From Phocaeicola paurosaccharolyticus JCM 15092 (GTDB lineage: Bacteria > Bacteroidota > Bacteroidia > Bacteroidales > Bacteroidaceae): a DNA stretch of 64,000 bases. Position 1 is the stretch's first letter; every line of letters starts with the position of its first letter. The stretch covers positions 1 to 64,000 of the forward strand of contig NZ_BAJR01000008.1 of assembly GCF_000613805.1 (NCBI RefSeq), given 5' to 3'. The notes below the pieces were generated by a model. That model saw only the letters and a list, made by a program, of their open reading frames with translations. It had not been told where the DNA came from and ran no database searches. Below, in pieces: positions 8,366 through 16,266 of the stretch. The translations under genes were made by a program, and so were the position numbers.

Positions 8366-9009
8366 ATGCTTGAATCGCTGTTCGACATATTAGTTAATAT
8401 TGATAAATATGCTGCATACATTGTCAGCGAATATCAAATATGGACTTATGCAATACTCTTCGTTGTAATATTCATGGAGACAGGTCTTGTTATAACACCT
8501 TTTTTACCGGGTGACTCACTACTATTTGTAGTCGGTTCGCTTTCAGCTCTGCCGGGAACACCTCTTGATGTGAATATTATTGCTTTGGTAGTCTTTATTG
8601 CAGCGGTGTTGGGAGATACATGCAACTATTTTGTTGGACATTACATGGGGCAACGGTGCTTTGCAAACAGGAATTCTAAGATTTTTAAGCGGAGTTATCT
8701 TACAAGAACACATGCATTCTTCAACAAATATGGTGGTAAGACAATAATACTTGCCCGATTTATACCTATTGTACGTACTTTTGCGCCGTTTGTGGCGGGT
8801 ATGGGAAGGATGCGATACTATAATTTCATGAGATATAATGTTATAGGTGCATTTTTCTGGATGATTCTATTCTGTTACGGAGCTACTTGTTCGGTGATAT
8901 AACGTTTGTACAGGAGAATATGAATCTTTTCATCATCTTAATAATCATTGTTACTTCTGCAATTCCTATGTTGGAATTAGCCCGCTCATTATACCAATCT
9001 AAGAGCTAA
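8366..9009 (+). pseudogene. DedA-family membrane protein, frameshifted near its C terminus
   Basis: The SNARE-associated/DedA fold is clear: MLESLFDILVNIDKYAAYIV, the conserved FMETGLVITPFLPGDSLLF segment, and RFIPIVRTFAPFVAGMGRM. DedA proteins are inner-membrane transporters implicated in lipid carrier recycling and membrane homeostasis. The open frame stops after 178 codons at 8902, but the neighbouring frame continues from about 8884 as YLFGDITFVQENMNLFII to a stop at 9009, exactly the expected tail (214 residues in total). Restoring one base at about 8883 (GCTAC to GCTTAC) rejoins them. It is either a real frameshift or, more likely, a sequence error. Confidence 0.85.
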
Positions 9010-9094
9010 TCAGTTAATGAAAATAGTCCGCAATGGACAAAAAATGTTTTCCATAAATAGTCACATAAATTAGGATTAGCAAAACTAAATTATC

Positions 9095-9102
9095 TATATT
9101 TG
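9095..9102 (+). promoter_or_regulatory. -7 box for the riboswitch-nrdDG transcript (TATATTTG)
   Basis: This consensus TAnnTTTG box lies immediately upstream of the conserved cobalamin riboswitch core, so transcription would start at the beginning of the riboswitch. Confidence 0.6.
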
Positions 9103-9111
9103 CATAGCATC

Positions 9112-9292
9112 GGTTTCCGCTTCAACTCATGAACGACGGAATTAAAAGGGAATCCTGTGAAATTCAGGAACTATCCCCGTAGCTGTAAGTTTTGTTTATC
9201 TCATACTATTGAGATGAATTTTGCAACAACCCAAAGCCACTGACCTGAAAGGGTCGGGAAGGCGTTGCATAAAACAAGTCAGAAGACCTGCC
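9112..9292 (+). promoter_or_regulatory. Cobalamin (B12) riboswitch
   Basis: The RNA shows conserved elements of the cobalamin aptamer in order: GGGAATCCTGTGAAATTCAGG, then CTATCCCCGTAGCTGTAAG, the B12 box AGCCACTG at about 9235-9242, GGGTCGGGAAGGCG, and GTCAGAAGACCTGCC at the end. It sits in the leader of nrdD, with about 110 bases between aptamer and start codon that would hold the expression platform. That stretch contains a short hairpin around 9335-9350 (AGATG/CATCT). Bound adenosylcobalamin is expected to reduce expression of the downstream genes. Confidence 0.93.
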
Positions 9293-9401
9293 GGTAACAA
9301 AGAACTCATTCAAGGCTTTCGGGTGAAAGGCAAAGATGTTACATCTGTTTGTCCCTGTATGATAGTATTTGGTTGCGAAGAATCACTAATTATTTTATAC
9401 T

Positions 9402-11501
9402 ATGTTGAATTCGAATTTATCTATTATCAAAAGAGACGGGAAGAAAGAGTATTTCTCTATTGATAAAATTAAAAATGCAATCTCAAAAGCGTTCCTGTCG
9501 GTAGGAAGTTTTGCATCGCAGGAGGTATTGACAAATATCCTCAGCCGTATATCTATCCATGATGGAATTACTGTGGAGGATGTACAGAACCAAGTGGAAA
9601 TAGCCTTAATGTCCGAAGGGTATTACAGTGTAGCAAAATCGTATATGCTATACAGACAGAAACATACCGAAGACAGAGAGACAAGGGATAAGCTGAAATT
9701 CCTTATGGACTACTGTGATGCGTCGAACCCTGCTTCGGGAAGTAAATATGATGCAAATGCGAATGTAGAGAACAAAAACATTGCTACATTAATAGGAGAG
9801 TTGCCTAAGTCAAACTTTATCCGTCTTAACAGACGTCTTATTACAGACAGGATAAAGGATATGTATGGAAAAGAGTTGGCCGACAGATACTTGGAACTTC
9901 TTAATAATCATTTCATCTACAAAAATGATGAGACAAGCCTTGCAAACTATTGCGCAAGTATCACCATGTATCCATGGCTTATCTCGGGTACAACGGCTAT
10001 AGGTGGTAACTCTACAGCACCAACAAACTTAAAATCATTTTGCGGTGGTTTTGTAAATATGGTATTCATTGTGGCAAGTATGCTTAGCGGTGCTTGTGCT
10101 ACACCTGAATTTTTGATGTACATGAACTACTTCATAGAGAAGGAGTATGGTGAGGATTACTACCAAAATGCCGATAAGGTGGTGGATCTGTCGACAAAGA
10201 GACGTACTATAGATAAGATTATAACCGACTGCTTTGAACAGATTGTATACTCTATCAATCAGCCAACGGGAGCACGTAACTTCCAGGCGGTGTTCTGGAA
10301 TATATCATATTATGATAAATACTACTTCAACTCTCTCTTCGAACACTTTGTTTTCCCTGATGGAAGTTCTCCACATTGGGATTCTCTGAGTTGGCTTCAG
10401 AAGAGGTTTATGGAGTGGTTTAACGTTGAACGTACACGATCAGTGCTTACATTCCCTGTCGAGACAATGGCTCTTCTCACAGAAAATGATGATGCAAAAG
10501 ATAAGGAGTATGGCGACTTTACAGCTTATATGTACTCCAAAGGACACTCTTTCTTTACCTATATGAGCGATAATGCTGACTCACTAAGTAGCTGCTGCCG
10601 ACTGAGAAATGAGATACAGGATAATGGGTTCAGCTATACTCTTGGTGCTGGTGGTGTATCTACAGGTTCAAAAAGTGTGCTTACAATAAACCTCAACAGA
10701 TGTATTCAGTATGCTGTTAAAAATGGCATTGCATACAATTTATTCCTCGAGGAGGTAATAGATTTGGTACATAAGGTGCAGATGGCATACAACGAGAATC
10801 TCAAAAAACTGCAGGAAAAAGGTATGTTGCCACTCTTCGATGCCGGTTATATTAACATAAGCAGACAATATCTCACTGTGGGAGTGAACGGCCTTGTTGA
10901 GGCTGCACAGTTCATGGGAATAGAGATAAACGATAACCCTAAATATGAGGGGTTTGTTGGTGAAGTTTTGGGACTGATAGAGAAATATAACAAAAGGTAT
11001 AGGGGTAAAGATGTGTTATTCAATTGCGAGATGATACCTGCTGAGAATGTAGGTGTAAAACACGCTAAATGGGATAAAGAGGCAGGATTTGAGACATATC
11101 GTGAATGCTATAACAGCTACTTCTATATTGTGGAGGATGAGTCGCTTAATATAATTGATAAGTTCCGTCTTCATGGAAGGAGATATATTGAGCACCTTAC
11201 AGGTGGCTCGGCGCTGCACATGAACCTACAGGAGCATCTTTCAAAGGCTCAATATAGACAGTTACTAAAAGTTGCTGCAAAAGAGGGATGTAACTATTTT
11301 ACATATAATATTCCTAATACAGTGTGCAATGATTGTAACCATATCGACAAGAGATATCTTACGGAGTGCCCTGTGTGCAGGAGTAAGAATGTAGACTATC
11401 TTACACGAGTTATAGGTTATATGAAACGTGTAAGCAACTTCTCATTAGCAAGGCAGAAGGAGGCTGCAAAACGATTTTATGTTGAAGCTGGCAAGCTATG
11501 A
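9402..11501 (+). CDS. nrdD: Anaerobic (class III) ribonucleoside-triphosphate reductase
   Basis: This glycyl-radical enzyme makes deoxyribonucleotides without oxygen. The 699-residue protein starts with an ATP-cone regulatory domain (SIIKRDGKKEYFSIDKIKNA, residues ~5-95). The C terminus has the zinc site C-x2-C...C-x2-C (TVCNDCNHID, TECPVCRSKN), then the glycyl-radical loop RVIGYMKRVSNFS, where glycine is the expected radical site. The expected substrate-site cysteines lie in the central barrel. It overlaps nrdG by 23 bases, so the two are translationally coupled. Both lie under the B12 riboswitch, which implies that the cell has a B12-dependent alternative reductase elsewhere. Confidence 0.96.
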   Translation: MLNSNLSIIKRDGKKEYFSIDKIKNAISKAFLSVGSFASQEVLTNILSRISIHDGITVEDVQNQVEIALMSEGYYSVAKSYMLYRQKHTEDRETRDKLKFLMDYCDASNPASGSKYDANANVENKNIATLIGELPKSNFIRLNRRLITDRIKDMYGKELADRYLELLNNHFIYKNDETSLANYCASITMYPWLISGTTAIGGNSTAPTNLKSFCGGFVNMVFIVASMLSGACATPEFLMYMNYFIEKEYGEDYYQNADKVVDLSTKRRTIDKIITDCFEQIVYSINQPTGARNFQAVFWNISYYDKYYFNSLFEHFVFPDGSSPHWDSLSWLQKRFMEWFNVERTRSVLTFPVETMALLTENDDAKDKEYGDFTAYMYSKGHSFFTYMSDNADSLSSCCRLRNEIQDNGFSYTLGAGGVSTGSKSVLTINLNRCIQYAVKNGIAYNLFLEEVIDLVHKVQMAYNENLKKLQEKGMLPLFDAGYINISRQYLTVGVNGLVEAAQFMGIEINDNPKYEGFVGEVLGLIEKYNKRYRGKDVLFNCEMIPAENVGVKHAKWDKEAGFETYRECYNSYFYIVEDESLNIIDKFRLHGRRYIEHLTGGSALHMNLQEHLSKAQYRQLLKVAAKEGCNYFTYNIPNTVCNDCNHIDKRYLTECPVCRSKNVDYLTRVIGYMKRVSNFSLARQKEAAKRFYVEAGKL

Positions 11502-11958
11502 TATAGTCTTTCAAGAGATACCAGATGAAATAACATTAGCATTAAATTTATCAAATTGTTGCATAAGATGTAAGGGCTGTCATAGCCCGCATCTTATGGA
11601 CGACATAGGTGAACTGTTGGATAAACCCCTCCTTGATTCTCTTATAGATGGTTATAGGGATGAGGTGAGCTGTATATGCTTTATGGGAGGTGATTCATCG
11701 GTGAGAGATGTGGATACCATGGCAAAATATATACACTCGAAATATGAAGGAGGTATTAAAGTAGGATGGTACTCTGGAAGAGAAAACCTGGATGAGAATA
11801 TATCTATTGATAACTTCGATTATATTAAACTTGGGCCATATATAGAGAGATTAGGCGGACTGAACTCTCCAGATACCAACCAACGGATGTATATGGTTGA
11901 GAAGGGTAATATGGTGGATATAACTTACCGCTTTCATAGAAAAGGGTTGCCTCTATGA
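11479..11958 (+). CDS. nrdG: Anaerobic ribonucleotide reductase-activating protein (radical SAM)
   Basis: This radical SAM enzyme installs the glycyl radical on NrdD. The cluster motif C-x3-C-x2-C is present in NCCIRCKGCHSPHL, followed by the family segment ICFMGGDS. At 159 residues it has the normal length for the short NrdG class. The start lies inside the end of nrdD. The last 6 bases overlap the end of the convergent transporter gene. Confidence 0.95.
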   Translation: MLKLASYDIVFQEIPDEITLALNLSNCCIRCKGCHSPHLMDDIGELLDKPLLDSLIDGYRDEVSCICFMGGDSSVRDVDTMAKYIHSKYEGGIKVGWYSGRENLDENISIDNFDYIKLGPYIERLGGLNSPDTNQRMYMVEKGNMVDITYRFHRKGLPL

Positions 11959-12837
11959 TCGTCTCGCTGCAATATACATACCTGCAATGATAAGTATGAC
12001 ACCTGCCATAGCCATAATTGTAAATGGCTCATCGAGGAAGATGAATGAACCTATAAGTGTGGAGAAGGGATTTAGGTATATATAGTTGGTTGCCTTAATA
12101 GTGCCGATATGCTTTAGTATTACATTCCATATAGCATAATAAGCCAATGAGGCAATGATCCCCAGGAATAGAAGGTTACCTAATACTGCCGGCTCTAAAA
12201 TCTTACTGAAAGGAGTATTAGCGGGTTCAATGATAAACACAGGGAGGATAGTCAGCAATCCATAAAAGAAAATCTTGCGTGTTATGAAGTTTGTTTCGTA
12301 TTTACGGAACAACTTCCTCATGATAAGACTGTAGAATGCCCAACTTATTGCTGCCGATAGTGCAAGAAAGTCGCCAAGAGGTGATAACTTCAGAATAACA
12401 CTTCCGTTGTAGACCACTGCTCCCATACCTAAAAGAGAGATGATTGAACCTGCAATGATATGACGGTTGATATGGGTATCCTTGTCGACTACGATTAATA
12501 GAATAGTGGTAAGAAGTGGAGCTGTGCAGACAATGAAAGAGACATTGGTAACAAGTGTATGGGCAAGTGCTGTATTCTCCGTAAGGAAATAGAGTGAACC
12601 GCCTGTAACACCTCCTGCCATGAGAAGAAGTTCGTCTTTCAATGAGTAGGCAAATAGTTTCTTATGCGATATCATACACATACCAACATATGCTATTATA
12701 AAGCGTAGAAAGAATATCTCCTGCGGTGTTAGGCCGTTATCAATAAGTACTTTTGTTGAAATAAAGGTAACGCCCCATATTGAGACTACAATAATTGCTA
12801 TAACATGATAAAAAATCTCACTTCTTCCGTTCATCAT
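11953..12837 (-). CDS. EamA/DMT-family transporter
   Basis: This inner-membrane protein of 294 residues has ten predicted helices in two EamA repeats (the first from IIVVSIWGVTFISTKVLIDNG, the second from LSAAISWAFYSLIMRKLFRK). The C-terminal repeat ends with TIKATNYIYLNPFSTLIGSF, typical of DMT exporters. The substrate is unknown; relatives export amino acids or metabolites. It lies 47 bases downstream of aat on the same strand and may be the last gene of the clpS-clpA-aat transcript. Confidence 0.88.
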   Translation of the reverse strand: MMNGRSEIFYHVIAIIVVSIWGVTFISTKVLIDNGLTPQEIFFLRFIIAYVGMCMISHKKLFAYSLKDELLLMAGGVTGGSLYFLTENTALAHTLVTNVSFIVCTAPLLTTILLIVVDKDTHINRHIIAGSIISLLGMGAVVYNGSVILKLSPLGDFLALSAAISWAFYSLIMRKLFRKYETNFITRKIFFYGLLTILPVFIIEPANTPFSKILEPAVLGNLLFLGIIASLAYYAIWNVILKHIGTIKATNYIYLNPFSTLIGSFIFLDEPFTIMAMAGVILIIAGMYIAARRS

Positions 12838-12884
12838 CTCTTTGTATTTTATGTTAAGTTTGTTCAGTCTCCTTATGGATATCG

Positions 12885-13517
12885 TTATTCCCTTATCAAT
12901 GAGATGTACTCGTCATAGTCGATATATCTTCCTCCCATAGATTTAAGATGAGGAGTTTCCATTTGGCAATCTATAATTATTCCACCATTCTCTTCCATAA
13001 ATTCGGCAAGGCCGATAAGCGCCAACTTTGATGCGTTGGGTACCTTACTGAACATGCTCTCACCAAAGAAGCTCTTGCCAAGGTTGACTCCATAGAGTCC
13101 ACCTACAAGTTGTTCATCATCCCAAACCTCTACACTCACTGCAAATCCTTGATTATGTAGTTCAATATATGCACTCTTTATATTGTCGAATATCCAAGTC
13201 TCTCCTTTGCGCATTTCGCTGCAGTTGTATATTACCTCTTCGAATGCTCTGTTGAAACTTATTTTATAACTTGTCTTATTGAGGAAAGTACGCATAGAGT
13301 GCGATATATGTATCTCATTAGGGAAGATTACGAATCGCTTCAATGGGCAGAACCACATCAGCATATCCTCCTCATTGGGCCATGGAAAGATGCCGTTGGA
13401 ATATGCCAATATTAATCTGTCGATGGTGAGATCGCCCCCAACGGCCAGAAGTCCGTCGGGTTCACCGTAATGGGGATCAGGGAAAGAGCACTCCTCGTTA
13501 AGCTGATAAACGGCCAT
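12885..13517 (-). CDS. aat: Leucyl/phenylalanyl-tRNA-protein transferase
   Basis: This enzyme adds leucine or phenylalanine from aminoacyl-tRNA to proteins with N-terminal arginine or lysine, creating destabilising N-degrons. The family signatures are FPDPHYGEPDGLLAVGGDL, GIFPWPNEEDMLMWFCPLKR, VEVWDDEQLVGGLYGVNLG and FFGESMFSKVPNASKLALI. The 210 residues match the usual length. It lies 2 bases after clpA, in an operon that supplies adaptor, unfoldase and tagging enzyme together. Confidence 0.96.
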   Translation of the reverse strand: MAVYQLNEECSFPDPHYGEPDGLLAVGGDLTIDRLILAYSNGIFPWPNEEDMLMWFCPLKRFVIFPNEIHISHSMRTFLNKTSYKISFNRAFEEVIYNCSEMRKGETWIFDNIKSAYIELHNQGFAVSVEVWDDEQLVGGLYGVNLGKSFFGESMFSKVPNASKLALIGLAEFMEENGGIIIDCQMETPHLKSMGGRYIDYDEYISLIRE

Positions 13518-13519
13518 TA

Positions 13520-15742
13520 CTATTTAAGTTTCAGTTCGTTGTTCTCGACAATGATGTTTGCCTCACCGCCCTCTTTAAGTTTACCGAAAAGTATCTCCTT
13601 TGTAAGCAGGGTTTTGAGTTGTGAAGTGATAACTCGCTCTATCTCTCTTGCACCATATTCTTTGGTTATACCATGTTTCAGTATATATTCTGTTGCTTCA
13701 TCACTTAACTTAAGTGTTACTTTTTTAGGCTCTAACTTTTGAGAGAGTTCACCCAGCTTTTTCTTCACAATCTTACTTGCCATAGTCTCGTCCATGTCAT
13801 TGAATGTGACGATAGAGGAGAGGCGGTTTATGAACTCCGGTTTGAAGGTCTTCTTAACCTGCGATAGCATAGCGCTTCCCAAGCTTACATTAGAGTTGAA
13901 ACCTACAGAAGCTTGCTTAGCATATTGTGCACCGGCATTCGATGTCATGATAAGTATAACGTTTCTGAAGTCAGCCTTGTGTCCCTTGTTGTCAGTAAGA
14001 GTGGCATAGTCCATTACCTGAAGCAGGATATTATAAATGTCCGAATGTGCCTTCTCAATCTCATCGAGAAGAAGAACACAGTGTGGAGTCTTTCTTATCT
14101 CATCAGTAAGCAGTCCGCCATCTTCATATCCCACATAACCGGCAGGAGAACCAATAAGTTTTGCAACTGTATGCTTCTCGGTATACTCACTCATATCAAA
14201 ACGTATCAGTTTAATACCTAACTCGTTTGCCAATACTCTGGCTATCTCTGTCTTACCTACACCTGTAGGTCCCACAAAGAGAAGTGATGAGATAGGTTTG
14301 TTGTCGTCCAAAAGGCCGGCTTTGGATAGTTGAACAGATGTTACAATCTTCTCGACTGCCTCGTTCTGTCCATATATCTTAGTAAGTATTCTTTGTTCAA
14401 GAGATGCCAGATTCTTGCTCTCATCGGCTTTAAGTTCGAAAGAGTCTACACGGCATATCTTTGCAAGGATAAGGTTTATTATATCTTTTCCTACTGGTTG
14501 TGTCTCGCCTGCAACAGGGTGCAATTGACGGTAAGCTCCGGCTTCATCGATAAGGTCGATGGCTTTGTCAGGGAAGAATCTCTCGTTGATATACTTGTCA
14601 GCCATATCAACGGCATACTCTACCACACCCTCGTCATATTTTACATGATGAAAGTTCTCGTAGTTCTCCTGCAGACCTTTGATGATTGTCACAGTCTCAC
14701 TATTGGATGGAGCAAGAATCTCAATATTCTGGAAACGACGTGCTAGTCCTTTATTCTTAGAGAAGTATCTATTAAATTCTTCATAAGTTGTTGAACCTAT
14801 GAATCTTATTGATCCATCTTCAAAGTATGGCTTTAGCATATTTGATGCGTCTAATGATCCTTCTCCGGTCTGACCTGCTCCAACAAGATTATGAATCTCA
14901 TCAATATAGATTATTGAATTCTCCTCTCGTGAAACTCCCTTCATGACAGTTTTCAATCTCTTTTCAAACTCTCCTCGGTACTGAGTTCCTGCAAGCAGGT
15001 TACCTAGATCTAAAGAGTATATTTTAGTTCCCTTCAAAGGTTCAGGAACAGCGCCTCTCTCTATCATTGCTGCAAGGCCATAGGCAATACTTGTTTTTCC
15101 CACTCCTGGTTCACCTATGTGAAGAGGGTTGTTTTTCTCCTTACGGCAAAGTACCTCCATGGTACGTTCCAACTCGTCGGAACGACCTATCAAAGGATTA
15201 TGATCATTTACATGTTCATTAAGGCAGGTGACCATCTTCTTCCAGTCATCCTTATGTGACATCCGTGATTCCTCTGCATCCTCATCGTCATCATCATCAT
15301 CTTCTTCATCCATATCATCAATCATATAGATAAGTACCTCTGTTGGGTCAATGTTTGCCTTTGCAAGATAATATGAGAGGTGACTCTCTTCTATGCTTGA
15401 CATGGCTTGAAACACCATGCTGCATGTTATCTCGTCTCTATCTGAATTAGTGGCATTTCTATATGCCATATTAAGAATCTTCTCAAGGAGGAAAGAGCAC
15501 TGAGGTGTATAAGCTTCATCGCCGTCAATGCTATCTATCTCTTTACTTACGTACAAACTCAATTCAGTCTTAAGCAAATCAATATCTCCACCACACTCAG
15601 TGAGAATCTCACAGAATTCCTCATTCTCCAGAAAAGCCATCATGACATGTTCCGGAGTAATAAATTCATTTCTAAGCTGTGTCCCGATAATTACTGCTCT
15701 GTTGATTATCTCTTCGCACAATTTGTTATATCTGATTTCCAT
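13520..15742 (-). CDS. clpA: ClpA, ATP-dependent Clp protease ATP-binding subunit
   Basis: This AAA+ unfoldase feeds substrates to ClpP. The order is an N-domain (residues ~1-140), an acidic linker (DEEDDDDDDEDAEES, ~145-160), the first AAA module with Walker A GEPGVGKTS and IIYIDEIHNLVGAG, and the second with GPTGVGKTE and LLLDEIEKAHSD. The tripeptide VGF in SVGFNSN fits the ClpP-docking loop. The 740 residues and the adjacent clpS and aat identify ClpA rather than ClpB or ClpC. The acidic linker is encoded by a GAT/GAC microsatellite. Confidence 0.95.
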   Translation of the reverse strand: MEIRYNKLCEEIINRAVIIGTQLRNEFITPEHVMMAFLENEEFCEILTECGGDIDLLKTELSLYVSKEIDSIDGDEAYTPQCSFLLEKILNMAYRNATNSDRDEITCSMVFQAMSSIEESHLSYYLAKANIDPTEVLIYMIDDMDEEDDDDDDEDAEESRMSHKDDWKKMVTCLNEHVNDHNPLIGRSDELERTMEVLCRKEKNNPLHIGEPGVGKTSIAYGLAAMIERGAVPEPLKGTKIYSLDLGNLLAGTQYRGEFEKRLKTVMKGVSREENSIIYIDEIHNLVGAGQTGEGSLDASNMLKPYFEDGSIRFIGSTTYEEFNRYFSKNKGLARRFQNIEILAPSNSETVTIIKGLQENYENFHHVKYDEGVVEYAVDMADKYINERFFPDKAIDLIDEAGAYRQLHPVAGETQPVGKDIINLILAKICRVDSFELKADESKNLASLEQRILTKIYGQNEAVEKIVTSVQLSKAGLLDDNKPISSLLFVGPTGVGKTEIARVLANELGIKLIRFDMSEYTEKHTVAKLIGSPAGYVGYEDGGLLTDEIRKTPHCVLLLDEIEKAHSDIYNILLQVMDYATLTDNKGHKADFRNVILIMTSNAGAQYAKQASVGFNSNVSLGSAMLSQVKKTFKPEFINRLSSIVTFNDMDETMASKIVKKKLGELSQKLEPKKVTLKLSDEATEYILKHGITKEYGAREIERVITSQLKTLLTKEILFGKLKEGGEANIIVENNELKLK

Positions 15743-15746
15743 CTAA

Positions 15747-16046
15747 TTACTCTTTTTCAACTGTTAATTTCAAGGGGAAGCCATTATCTCTTGCTTTCTT
15801 AGAAGCCTTGTTGGCTTTAGAATGTGCTATATCGAAGCTGTACACACCAGCTATGCCTTTGCCATCCTTATGAACTTGTATCATAATTTCATTTGCTTCA
15901 CCCTCTGTTTTCCCAAATATTGTTGTTAGTATCAGAACTACAAACTCCATTGTGGTAAAATCGTCATTGTGAAGAATTACACTATATCTGCTTGGCTCTT
16001 TTAGATTTGTATTGTCTTTTTCTTTGACAGCTGAGTTAGTATCCAT
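15747..16046 (-). CDS. clpS: ClpS, N-degron adaptor for ClpA
   Basis: ClpS delivers proteins with bulky N-terminal residues to ClpAP. The binding-site segment VILHNDDFTTMEFVVLIL and the helix with VHKDGKGIAGVYSFD are both diagnostic. The 99 residues include a flexible N terminus of about 20 residues that would enter ClpA. It is first in the minus-strand operon clpS-clpA-aat, 4 bases before clpA. Confidence 0.95.
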   Translation of the reverse strand: MDTNSAVKEKDNTNLKEPSRYSVILHNDDFTTMEFVVLILTTIFGKTEGEANEIMIQVHKDGKGIAGVYSFDIAHSKANKASKKARDNGFPLKLTVEKE

Positions 16047-16072
16047 AGTCCTGCTTTTTTATTTTGAAGATG

Positions 16073-16103
16073 CAAAAATACTAGAAAGTTGCTACTTAAT
16101 CAA
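16073..16103 (-). promoter_or_regulatory. Promoter of the clpS-clpA-aat operon
   Basis: On the minus strand a TTG (-33) at 16103-16101 and TATTTTTG (-7, TAnnTTTG) at 16080-16073 are separated by 20 bases, the ideal Bacteroidota spacing. The predicted start site leaves a leader of about 20 bases before clpS. Confidence 0.7.
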
Positions 16104-16266
16104 TTATTAGTTCAATTTTGAGGTATAAATATTATTTTTTTATAAAACTTTGCTTAAAATCAAAAAATAATCACTATAATAGAGAAATTTTTCCGTAATA
16201 ATATGTTAATACAAATAGAGTTATCTTATACAACATAAAAGTCATAAATTAATTAACGATGAAAGT

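Noticed and set aside
9221-9463. Open frame of 80 codons across the riboswitch
   Set aside because: It lies within the structured cobalamin aptamer and runs into nrdD in another frame; the RNA motifs explain the sequence.
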